From positions 1 to 20,142 of IMG/VR virus record IMGVR_UViG_3300010354_014354: DNA of 20,142 nucleotides; one strand, 5' to 3'. Within the stretch, counting starts at the first letter, position 1, and each line of letters starts with the position of its first letter. The DNA is from a virus. Of this stretch, positions 6,819-13,397 are shown piece by piece. Made by a program: the position numbers and the translations under genes. Below the pieces are notes generated by a model, which saw only the letters and a program-made list of their open reading frames with translations, ran no database searches and was not told the DNA's origin.

Positions 6819-8256
6819 CAACATATCAGCCAGGCTGCTGACCAACCGTTTGCGTAACGGTCAGGATGTGGCCTTTGTTTTTGGTGACCAATATCTCAGT
6901 CACGAAGAACTATGGCAGCGGTCTCGAAAGGCCGCTGCCATTCTCTTGGCTCAAGGCATCAGACCTCGCCAAAATGTGCTGTTCGTCATGGACGATGCAC
7001 TGGAATGGCCCATACTGTTCCATGCCCTGATCTTGATCGGTGCAGTACCCGTGGTCACCATGCCCACAGTGGACGATGCGTACCTGCAACACATCTGCAG
7101 TCACGTAGACATACACCATGCCTTGGGTGACGCACAAAGAGTGGCCAGCGGTGCCATCAACACAGTGGGCCGCATTGCCAGTGATGACGTAGACAGCACA
7201 CAGGGTGACATGCTGCCCTTGCACCGCATCTATGAATATCATGACCTGGATGCCTGGATCATACTGACCAGTTCCGGTACGACCAGTGCGCCCAAGCTCA
7301 TAGTGCATAGGCATCGCGGCCTGGAAGAAGTATTCACGCGCTACAATCCTTTTGAGTTTGGACCGGAACATCGAGTGTTGTGCTCGGTAAAAATGGCCAG
7401 CAGTTTCGGCATCATCATGAATGTATTGGGCGCCCCAGCACAGGGCATGCAGATGGTGGTGTTGGACACGCCGGGCGACTACCGAGATCTTGTGGACATC
7501 ATGGATCGTCATGGTGTCACTCATGCCATGCTGACTCCGCGCATGATAGGCTTTTTGCTGCACCACGGTCAGCCACGCTTCAATCCTGAACTCCAACACG
7601 TCTACAGTACCGGTGAATCTCTGCCGTTGCCCATGGCCCAGCAGTTCTTGGACAGGTTTGGATACACCGTGTATGACAGTTATGGCTGCGGTGAAGTGCG
7701 TGGGTGGGCGCTGGTGATCAATCACAAAAACAACTGGCGACGCGGCAGCCTGGGTGTGCCAGCATCGCCCACTATATGCCGCATAGTCAATGATCAGGGC
7801 GAGGATTGCAGCGAAGGCGAGATTGGTGAGCTGCATGTGCATCACAGCAATCTGGCCATGGCCTATGCGGGAGATCCCGAACTCAGTGCTGCTCGTTTCC
7901 AAGATGGTTGGTACCGTACCGGTGACTACGTCAGCCGTGACTATCAAGGTTACCTGTTTTATGCCGGCCGCCGCGAGCAGTTGGTGCCCACGGCCAATGG
8001 CTTTTTCAGTTGTTTGGACATAGAAAATCGCATCAATCAGATGCCGGGTGTCACGGACTGCGTGGTGCTGAACAGCAACGAACATGGACTCGAGGCTTTT
8101 GTCATGATACACAGCGCCGAGGCCTGGACCAATGTCATGCATTCTGGGCTCAGTGATCAGGTCACATGGTACTGGGTTGATCAACTGCCGGTCACAGGCA
8201 CCAACAAGAAACTGCGCCAACGCGACCAACTCATGAGCCATGTTATTAAACCATAA
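6805..8256 (+). CDS. AMP-forming acid ligase (acyl-CoA synthetase-like)
   Basis: A 483-residue member of the adenylate-forming superfamily, which makes an acyl-AMP from a carboxylic acid and ATP and usually passes the acyl group to CoA or a carrier. Core motifs are intact: the TSSGTTSAPK phosphate loop (155-164), YGCGE (293-297), GWYRTGDY (368-375) and GRREQ at the domain hinge (388-392). LPVTGTNKKLR near the end carries the catalytic Lys (K468, aligned with the Lys of PxTxxGK). Variations include N before that Lys instead of G, and E/Q at the hinge instead of D/D. Length is a little below benzoate-CoA ligase types. It overlaps the transporter by 14 bases and the acyltransferase by 17, so the three products probably work together. 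No carrier protein gene is visible nearby. Confidence 0.88.
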   Translation: MRKPNNISARLLTNRLRNGQDVAFVFGDQYLSHEELWQRSRKAAAILLAQGIRPRQNVLFVMDDALEWPILFHALILIGAVPVVTMPTVDDAYLQHICSHVDIHHALGDAQRVASGAINTVGRIASDDVDSTQGDMLPLHRIYEYHDLDAWIILTSSGTTSAPKLIVHRHRGLEEVFTRYNPFEFGPEHRVLCSVKMASSFGIIMNVLGAPAQGMQMVVLDTPGDYRDLVDIMDRHGVTHAMLTPRMIGFLLHHGQPRFNPELQHVYSTGESLPLPMAQQFLDRFGYTVYDSYGCGEVRGWALVINHKNNWRRGSLGVPASPTICRIVNDQGEDCSEGEIGELHVHHSNLAMAYAGDPELSAARFQDGWYRTGDYVSRDYQGYLFYAGRREQLVPTANGFFSCLDIENRINQMPGVTDCVVLNSNEHGLEAFVMIHSAEAWTNVMHSGLSDQVTWYWVDQLPVTGTNKKLRQRDQLMSHVIKP

Positions 8257-8845
8257 TCACGCCCACGCCACTTATGTGATTGGTTCTGGAGTGTTTGCTA
8301 AAGAATGCCTCCAGGTGCTGTATCGCGAAGGTGTCAAGCAGGTAATCAATTTGGAATACACTGACTTCCACTTGGTGCCACAGGGTGCCCAGGTGTTTCT
8401 GGGATTCAACAACACCGTGTACCGCAGGAACTTTTTTGCTGCGCACGACCATCAACTGTACCGTTGGCCCACTTATGTACATGACAGTGCAGTGATAGAA
8501 GAATTCAACTGTCTGGGGCAAGGCGTCTGGATATATGCCTTTGTGTATGTGGGATGGCACAGCACCGTGGGTGACTTCAATGTCATGGGTGGCCGTGCCG
8601 ATCTTGGACATGCGGTACACACCGGGCGCAACAACTACCTTGGACCTGGTGCTACTCTCACGGGCGGTATCACCACTGGCGACAATGTATTTTTTGGTGC
8701 CGGCACTGTGGTCAGCAACTATCTCAACATCTGCGGTGACACCAATTTCCTGATCAATAGCGTGGTGCACAAAGATGTCACCCAGCCTGGCAACTACTAC
8801 GGCAATCGAGCAGTTCCCGGCAACAAAATCATTCAAACTCGTTGA
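8240..8845 (+). CDS. PglD/NeuD-type acyltransferase with left-handed beta helix
   Basis: A 201-residue protein. Residues about 10-80 form a small Rossmann-like domain (TYVIGSGVFAKECLQVL), the usual N-terminal domain of PglD/NeuD sugar acetyltransferases. From about 85 on there are hexapeptide repeats (for example GDFNVMGGRADLGH, TGRNNYLGPGATLTG, TGDNVFFGAGTVV) forming a left-handed beta helix. H124 in ADLGHAVHTG aligns with the catalytic His of this family. These enzymes move an acyl group from acyl-CoA onto an amino group of a nucleotide sugar or similar acceptor, as trimers in the cytoplasm. The ATG lies inside the ligase gene (17-base overlap). Because it is coupled to an acid ligase, the donor might be something other than acetyl-CoA; that is inference. 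Confidence 0.85.
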   Translation: MLLNHNHAHATYVIGSGVFAKECLQVLYREGVKQVINLEYTDFHLVPQGAQVFLGFNNTVYRRNFFAAHDHQLYRWPTYVHDSAVIEEFNCLGQGVWIYAFVYVGWHSTVGDFNVMGGRADLGHAVHTGRNNYLGPGATLTGGITTGDNVFFGAGTVVSNYLNICGDTNFLINSVVHKDVTQPGNYYGNRAVPGNKIIQTR

Positions 8846-8871
8846 CGGACTAAATACAGTTACGCTATACT
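8842..8871 (+). promoter_or_regulatory. Sigma-70-like promoter for gp32, overlapping a late-type motif
   Basis: TTGACG at 8842-8847 and TATACT at 8866-8871 are separated by 18 bases, a good bacterial housekeeping promoter. Transcription would start near 8878, leaving a leader of about 59 bases before the gp32 ATG. A late-type motif, ACTAAATA (8849-8856), lies within the spacer. The -35 overlaps the stop codon of the upstream acyltransferase gene. The arrangement would let gp32 be made early by host polymerase and again late. Confidence 0.6.
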
Positions 8872-8920
8872 CTGTAGGGTATGCGTTATCAAGGCACATA
8901 CAGGCTTAACATAGGCAACG

Positions 8921-8926
8921 AAAGGA
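8921..8926 (+). promoter_or_regulatory. Ribosome-binding site of gp32 in an A-rich leader
   Basis: AAAGGA lies 10 bases upstream of the ATG at 8937 within an A-rich, apparently unstructured stretch. T4 gp32 represses its own translation by binding such an unstructured leader next to a pseudoknot. Here only a weak GTATG/CATAC pairing is seen further upstream, so autoregulation is possible but unproven. Confidence 0.5.
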
Positions 8927-8936
8927 AAAACATACT

Positions 8937-9935
8937 ATGGCATCTTTAGCAGAAATCCGCGCACGACTCCAAGCCGCTGAGTCGAACAAAGGCGGACAAT
9001 CAAATGGCGGCGACAACGCGATCTATCCCCACTGGAACATCGAAGAAGGCGCAAGCGCAGTAGTGCGTTTCTTGCCCGATGGCAATCCAAAGAACACTTT
9101 CTTCTGGGTTGAACGTGCGATGATCAAACTCCCATTTGCAGGTATCAAGGGCGAACTGGAATCCAAACAGGTCCAGGTCCAGGTACCCTGCGTGGAAATG
9201 TGGGGCGAGGCTTGCCCGATCTTGGCCGAGGTCCGAACTTGGTTCAAGGACAAGAGCCTTGAAGACATGGGTCGCAAGTACTGGAAGAAACGCAGTTATG
9301 TGTTCCAGGGCTTTGTGCGTGAGAATCCCTTGGCCGATGACAAGAATCCCGAGAATCCCATCCGGCGCTTCATCATTGGTCCGCAGATTTTCCAGACCAT
9401 CAAGTCAGCCTTGATGGATCCAGAATTGGAAGAACTGCCTACAGATCTCATGCGCGGTCTGGACTTCCGTATCACCAAGACCAGCAAGGGTGGCTATGCC
9501 GACTACTCCACTTCCAAGTGGGCTCGCAAAGAGAGCTCGCTGACAGAAGCCGAGCAGGCAGCCATTGAAAAGTATGGCTTGTTTGATCTCAACGAGTTCT
9601 TGCCCAAGAAGCCCACCGAGGTCGAACTGCGAGTCATGAAGGAGATGTTTGAAGCATCTGTGGATGGCAAGCCCTACGATCCTGAGCGCTGGGGTGCGTA
9701 CTTCCGTCCTGCTGGTCTCGCTGCTCCCAAGGAGTCAGCGCAGGCCGCAGCAGCACCTGCTCCGGCAGCAGCACCGGCTGCGGCCAAGGTCGAAGCCAAG
9801 GCAGCACCAGTAGTGAGCAGTTTTGACGAAGAGGATGATGCTCAGGCGGCCAATGCTCCGGTGCAGGCCAAGGCGCAGCCACAAAAGGCTGAGGACATCT
9901 TGGCCATGATCCGAGCTCGCCAAAACAAGGGCTAA
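8937..9935 (+). CDS. Single-stranded DNA-binding protein, gp32-like
   Basis: A 332-residue protein with the T4 gp32 plan. The N-terminal segment (1-25, MASLAEIRARLQAAESNKGG) is Arg/Lys-bearing and would drive cooperativity. The core runs from NAIYPHWNIEEGASAVVRFLP (about 28-47) through KKRSYVFQGFV (117-126) to about 255. A flexible Ala/Pro-rich linker follows (about 265-295). The C-terminus has an acidic patch, SSFDEEDDAQAAN, that would contact replication partners, then ends with EDILAMIRARQ. It coats ssDNA in replication, recombination and repair. In T4 gp32 zinc is bound by one His and three Cys; here C85 and C93 remain, but the last Cys is Leu (CPIL, L96) and no equivalent His is seen, so zinc binding is probably lost. 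It has its own promoter and ribosome-binding site. Confidence 0.9.
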   Translation: MASLAEIRARLQAAESNKGGQSNGGDNAIYPHWNIEEGASAVVRFLPDGNPKNTFFWVERAMIKLPFAGIKGELESKQVQVQVPCVEMWGEACPILAEVRTWFKDKSLEDMGRKYWKKRSYVFQGFVRENPLADDKNPENPIRRFIIGPQIFQTIKSALMDPELEELPTDLMRGLDFRITKTSKGGYADYSTSKWARKESSLTEAEQAAIEKYGLFDLNEFLPKKPTEVELRVMKEMFEASVDGKPYDPERWGAYFRPAGLAAPKESAQAAAAPAPAAAPAAAKVEAKAAPVVSSFDEEDDAQAANAPVQAKAQPQKAEDILAMIRARQNKG

Positions 9936-9942
9936 TCACTCA

Positions 9943-10515
9943 ATGTTGAGGAGTCGACGGGTAGCGGTATCTTATGATACCGCTACCTTTCATGATCTGG
10001 CGTGTTACATACCTGGAATCGAGAGGATCACTCCCGATCAGTTGTTCACTGACTGTGATGCCGACTTGGAATACATCAATCTAGTGAATAGAGATCTGGA
10101 CCTAAGGCGACAGATCAGTGAGTTTATCGACGGCCATGCTCTTCGCAGATTCTCATATATACATCCAACAGCAGTTACGACTGGTGCCAGTATAGGCCTG
10201 GGAGCAATGATCTATCCCGGTGTAGTGGTTTATCCCAATGCCACAGTTGGCAAAGATGTTTTGATACATGCCAACACATTGATAGCTCACCAGGTGAGCA
10301 TTGGGGACGGTGTATACATCAGCGGAGGCGTAACAGTGGGCGGGAGAACCACTATTGGCCGGTGGTGCATGTTAGGCTTGGGTGCCACCATCTACGACAA
10401 TGTCGTGATCGTGGACCAAGTGGTCGTGGGAGCATCAACCACGGTGCGTAAATCTGTCAATCAAGCCGGCACATATTGCATGGCCAGTGGTTTGAGACTG
10501 AGAAAACTAAAATGA
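9943..10515 (+). CDS. PglD/NeuD-like acyltransferase (second copy type)
   Basis: A 190-residue protein. Hexapeptide repeats run from about residue 75 (HPTAVTTGASIGLGAMIYPG) to 180. H116 in TLIAHQVSIGDG matches the catalytic His of PglD/NeuD acetyltransferases. The N-terminal part (1-70) is short and lacks the usual GxGG nucleotide-binding loop. The ATG at 9943 is 7 bases after the gp32 stop; AAGGG at 9927-9931, inside gp32, could serve as its ribosome-binding site. No alternative in-frame ATG or GTG is obvious in the N-terminal region. A perfect hairpin (9960-9987) lies in codons 6-15. The 3' end overlaps the next gene as ATGA. It probably acetylates an amino sugar in concert with the following three genes. 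The start is less certain than the fold. Confidence 0.8.
   Translation: MLRSRRVAVSYDTATFHDLACYIPGIERITPDQLFTDCDADLEYINLVNRDLDLRRQISEFIDGHALRRFSYIHPTAVTTGASIGLGAMIYPGVVVYPNATVGKDVLIHANTLIAHQVSIGDGVYISGGVTVGGRTTIGRWCMLGLGATIYDNVVIVDQVVVGASTTVRKSVNQAGTYCMASGLRLRKLK
9960..9987 (+). terminator. Perfect 12-bp hairpin just after gp32, possible terminator or attenuator
   Basis: The left arm 9960-9971 (GGTAGCGGTATC) and right arm 9976-9987 (GATACCGCTACC) are exact reverse complements with a TTAT loop, and TTT follows at 9988-9990. It begins 25 bases past the gp32 stop. The short T run makes it a weak intrinsic terminator on paper. It also falls inside the first codons of the acyltransferase gene, so it may act as an attenuator or as a 3' stabiliser of gp32 mRNA. 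Confidence 0.55.
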
Positions 10516-11177
10516 ACGATTGGTATCTAAAACTAGATGACTTTGTGATCGACGAGGACATTGTAGAGCGCCTCCGCGACATGGACGTTTCCAAATTGCC
10601 CAACCTGCATACCAAGTTCGGTCCATGGTATTATCTTCGAAAAATGCTCGCCAAGGGGCGTTGGTGGCAGAGCCGCAAGGACTATGGTTGGTTTTGTCAA
10701 AACACCAGTGAAATGCGCAGCCTGAGAATAGAGGATGATCTTACTGAACGTATCAGACAGTGTGTGCGAGAGTTAGTGGGACATGAACTAGCACAAGAAG
10801 CAGTGATTCGTTTGCAATTGGTGTATGGTGGTTCCGTCATCCCGCATCATATTGACATGACACGGCAAGTCAGTCTGGTATATCCTGTAGTACATGATCG
10901 TCCCAGTGTGACAGAATTTTATGACAGCCAATACAATAATGGCCAGGAACGAGACTTCGTTGGGGTGGAACCACCCAAGCGGCCTGCGGTGTCTTTATCT
11001 ATAGAAACCAAGGCGGTACTGCTCAACACCAACATCGTGCATGCTGTGAGATATGCCAAAAACGCCTATACCTTGCATCATCCCAGACGAAGTATCACGA
11101 TCAAATGGCAACATAAAGATTTTTCGCAAATCACAGCCGCTATATACAAACGTCGCGGCTACGTTCCGCCTTCTTGA
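10512..11177 (+). CDS. 2OG-Fe(II) oxygenase-like protein
   Basis: A 221-residue protein starting at the ATG (10512) that overlaps the previous stop as ATGA; an ATG 36 bases upstream would give a longer N-terminus but lacks this coupling. The fold suggested is the double-stranded beta helix of 2-oxoglutarate/iron oxygenases. H113 and D115 in PHHIDMTRQVSL form the HxD pair, H177 in LLNTNIVHAV is the distal metal ligand, and R192/R193 in PRRSITIKW may bind 2-oxoglutarate. Such phage proteins usually hydroxylate small molecules, sugars or proteins. The spacing is within family limits, but the overall sequence is divergent. It lies between an acyltransferase and two glycosyltransferases in an overlapping operon, so a glycan or glycan-precursor substrate is likely, by inference only. 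Confidence 0.72.
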   Translation: MNDWYLKLDDFVIDEDIVERLRDMDVSKLPNLHTKFGPWYYLRKMLAKGRWWQSRKDYGWFCQNTSEMRSLRIEDDLTERIRQCVRELVGHELAQEAVIRLQLVYGGSVIPHHIDMTRQVSLVYPVVHDRPSVTEFYDSQYNNGQERDFVGVEPPKRPAVSLSIETKAVLLNTNIVHAVRYAKNAYTLHHPRRSITIKWQHKDFSQITAAIYKRRGYVPPS

Positions 11178-12163
11178 TGTCAGATATGATCCTATGCCTG
11201 AGTCCCTACACAGACGATTGTGATCCTGAGCGTTGGCTGGATTCCCAACACGGTATCGTGCTGTCAGACCATCTGGGCCCGTTTGACCCCCAGGGCAACA
11301 ACGATCTGCTGCATCGTCTGCAACGTGCCTGTGAGCACCGCGGTCTGCGCCGACAATTTTTTTGGGTCAACTATCTAGAGCCCTGGGCCAGTCAATTATA
11401 TCCCAACTTAGACATAAGATTTGACTTGTTCAAAGGTCCTCACCATCGTGATCTTTATGAGCCATTGAAACTGTACCAGCGCCACCCGCCGGTGAACTTC
11501 CAAAATTTTGTTTGCAGTTTCAACGGAGCCATGAGCGTGGGAAGGCAATTTTTGGTGTCGGCCCTGCACCGGCGTGGATGGTTGCGCCAAGAATACAGCA
11601 GCAAAAATTTTGCTGTGGATCCACTTGTTCTTGATGGCAACATACAAGCAGCCATGGGCCACGATCCCGGCGGCACAATCAAGCAGTTCATTGCTGACAC
11701 TGAATCGGAATTTTGGAATCAATGCTGGGGATTTGGTCATTTGCGTTTTGAACACGGGCGCAACATTTACAATCTTGAATCTGCCCTGACACAGAGTTTT
11801 GTGCATGTGGTAAGTGAGACCATGAGCAGTTCGCACCATCCCTATGTCACAGAAAAATTCTTGTACAGTGTTGTTACGCGGGGTTTGTTCGTGGCCTTTG
11901 CACAACCTGGCTGGCATCGGCACCTTGAAGCGATTTACGGATTTAGACCTTACCAACATCTGTTTGACTATGGATTTGACAACGAGATCAATGCTGTCCG
12001 GCGTTTGATACGTCTCTTGGACATGTTGAGCAAGTACGAGCACCTCAGCACACAGGACTGGCATGATCTCTACACTCTTGAGTCAGACACTATCGAATAC
12101 AACTACGACCATTTCATGTCAGGTGGGTATGAGCGCGCCGTGCAAAAGTGGATCCATACATGA
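11177..12163 (+). CDS. GT10-like glycosyltransferase, first of a related pair
   Basis: A 328-residue protein. The ATG at 11177 overlaps the previous stop as TGATG; a TTG three bases upstream is less likely. The C-terminal domain resembles that of alpha-1,3-fucosyltransferase-like (GT10) enzymes: VVSETMSSSHHPYVTEKFLYSVVTRGLFVAF (in two pieces, 211-220 and 223-241), then a PGWHRHLEAIYGFRPY segment and an EYNYDHF end. In this fold the Glu and TEK segment (225-227) binds the nucleotide sugar. The N-terminal half has CLSPYTDDCDPERW and a QNFVCSFNGAMSVGRQ strand. No signal peptide or membrane segment is visible, so it acts in the cytoplasm. The donor and acceptor are unknown. The next gene aligns with it over the C-terminal half. 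Confidence 0.65.
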   Translation: MSDMILCLSPYTDDCDPERWLDSQHGIVLSDHLGPFDPQGNNDLLHRLQRACEHRGLRRQFFWVNYLEPWASQLYPNLDIRFDLFKGPHHRDLYEPLKLYQRHPPVNFQNFVCSFNGAMSVGRQFLVSALHRRGWLRQEYSSKNFAVDPLVLDGNIQAAMGHDPGGTIKQFIADTESEFWNQCWGFGHLRFEHGRNIYNLESALTQSFVHVVSETMSSSHHPYVTEKFLYSVVTRGLFVAFAQPGWHRHLEAIYGFRPYQHLFDYGFDNEINAVRRLIRLLDMLSKYEHLSTQDWHDLYTLESDTIEYNYDHFMSGGYERAVQKWIHT

Positions 12164-13362
12164 AGACTTACGTGCCTTTTTATCCCTACAACATCAATCT
12201 GTACCGACTACAATACCAATCTGACTGGTCTTGGTTACGTAAATGGCCCGATGATGCGCCACTGGTGGCATGGAGTCTCGAATACATTCATCCCGCAACA
12301 GTATCGCAGTTGTTGCACCATATACAGAGCGTGAGACCAAATAATCCCTTGTGCTGCTTGCTGCATCCACAACAAAGTCACGTTTCCAATCCTCCACAGA
12401 TGCCCAAATCAGTCGAGCTTACCTACATCAACATGGATCGACTGTGCTTTTACTTTGAAATGTACTTGTGGAAATCCACACGCCTCAATCCACAATGGAA
12501 TCCGCAGAGCAAGAAATTTTTATATACCATGGGCAAGCCTGACAGACCTCTGCGTCTCAGATTGATGTATGCGCTGTACAAACAGGGTCTACTGGACCAT
12601 GCTGAATGGAGCATGTACTTGGACCTTGCGTTGGAACGCACCTGCAGATCCATCATGACCGAACTGTCGGACACTGAATATCAAGACTTCGTTGAACACA
12701 CAGTCCGGACCTTGGATCCCATTCCGGCCATGTTGGGCGCTGCGGGTAGTTTTCACTATAACGCTTACCCATTTGATCCTGACATCTTTGCTCGCACCAG
12801 TTTCAGGCTGCTGAATGAGACTATGATGCATGATGAGATTTCACTAACCGAAAAAACCATGATCACCATGGCCAACCGGCAACCTTTCATCATGGTGGCC
12901 TTGCCGGGCACCTTGGCGTATTTACGAGACCAAGGTTACCGCACCTTTGAGCAATATCTACCCTGTCCAGACTACGACAGCGAAGTCGACGATGCTCGCC
13001 GCGTCAACATGATCATAGAAAATCTTCGGCACTGGCTGTCTGACATAAACACGTATGCCCAAGACATAGCCTGTGACTTGGAGCATAACTATCATTTACT
13101 GATGCAGCACATACGCAGCGACTATGAAGAATATCATAGGTTTTGGCGAAATTTTCCAGCAAGTGATCACATCACAAAGTTCTTGCCCTTGAGCCAACAG
13201 AGGTCTTATTGGATGAACCAGTATTACAGCATCAAGGATGACAGTTGGCCCGACTGTTGGGTGCAAGAGCATTTTCAGCATTTGCCCCAGTACATACAGG
13301 ATGAATGCCAGACTGAGTACAACATCAACCCCAAAACACTAGCGAAAAATCTAGACTTATAG
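12160..13362 (+). CDS. GT10-like glycosyltransferase, second of a related pair
   Basis: A 400-residue protein. The ATG at 12160 overlaps the previous stop as ATGA; a GTG 12 bases upstream is the alternative. It shares with the preceding protein a KFLYTMGKPDRPLRLRL region (119-135), a LLNETMMHDE segment (217-226), LTEKTMITMANRQPFIMV (229-246), a PGTLAYLRDQGYRTF loop and an LEHNYHLLMQH end. The match of these blocks in order suggests duplication and divergence. It is longer, with an extra block around residues 150-215 (a helical stretch, then NAYPFDPDIFARTSF). No membrane segment is present. It probably adds a sugar to a phage- or host-derived glycan. Whether the catalytic residues are intact cannot be settled by eye. 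It ends 35 bases before uvsX. Confidence 0.58.
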   Translation: MKTYVPFYPYNINLYRLQYQSDWSWLRKWPDDAPLVAWSLEYIHPATVSQLLHHIQSVRPNNPLCCLLHPQQSHVSNPPQMPKSVELTYINMDRLCFYFEMYLWKSTRLNPQWNPQSKKFLYTMGKPDRPLRLRLMYALYKQGLLDHAEWSMYLDLALERTCRSIMTELSDTEYQDFVEHTVRTLDPIPAMLGAAGSFHYNAYPFDPDIFARTSFRLLNETMMHDEISLTEKTMITMANRQPFIMVALPGTLAYLRDQGYRTFEQYLPCPDYDSEVDDARRVNMIIENLRHWLSDINTYAQDIACDLEHNYHLLMQHIRSDYEEYHRFWRNFPASDHITKFLPLSQQRSYWMNQYYSIKDDSWPDCWVQEHFQHLPQYIQDECQTEYNINPKTLAKNLDL

Positions 13363-13397
13363 TAAACTATCTAACACTAATCAAGGACACAATCACC

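Noticed and set aside
6910-8241. Long minus-strand open frame (443 codons) opposite the ligase gene
   Set aside because: The plus strand here codes a ligase with all core motifs; the antisense product is rich in His, Gln and Thr with no recognisable domain, as expected from reverse reading of a biased gene.
5565-8845. Symporter-ligase-acyltransferase block as host DNA joined by misassembly
   Set aside because: A phage-type late motif shared over 13 bases with a distant phage promoter lies upstream, and the block runs directly into the gp32 promoter; the same orientation and overlaps argue for a phage locus.
8246-8899. Minus-strand open frame opposite the acyltransferase
   Set aside because: It mirrors the plus-strand hexapeptide gene and has no domain, ribosome-binding site or promoter.
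10476-10511. Upstream ATG as start of the 2OG-oxygenase-like gene
   Set aside because: It overlaps the acyltransferase gene by 40 bases; the ATGA overlap at 10512 fits the pattern of this operon.
13358-13370. TATAGT and a short palindrome before uvsX as promoter or terminator
   Set aside because: No -35 element at the right distance, no TAAATA core and no T run; too weak to claim.
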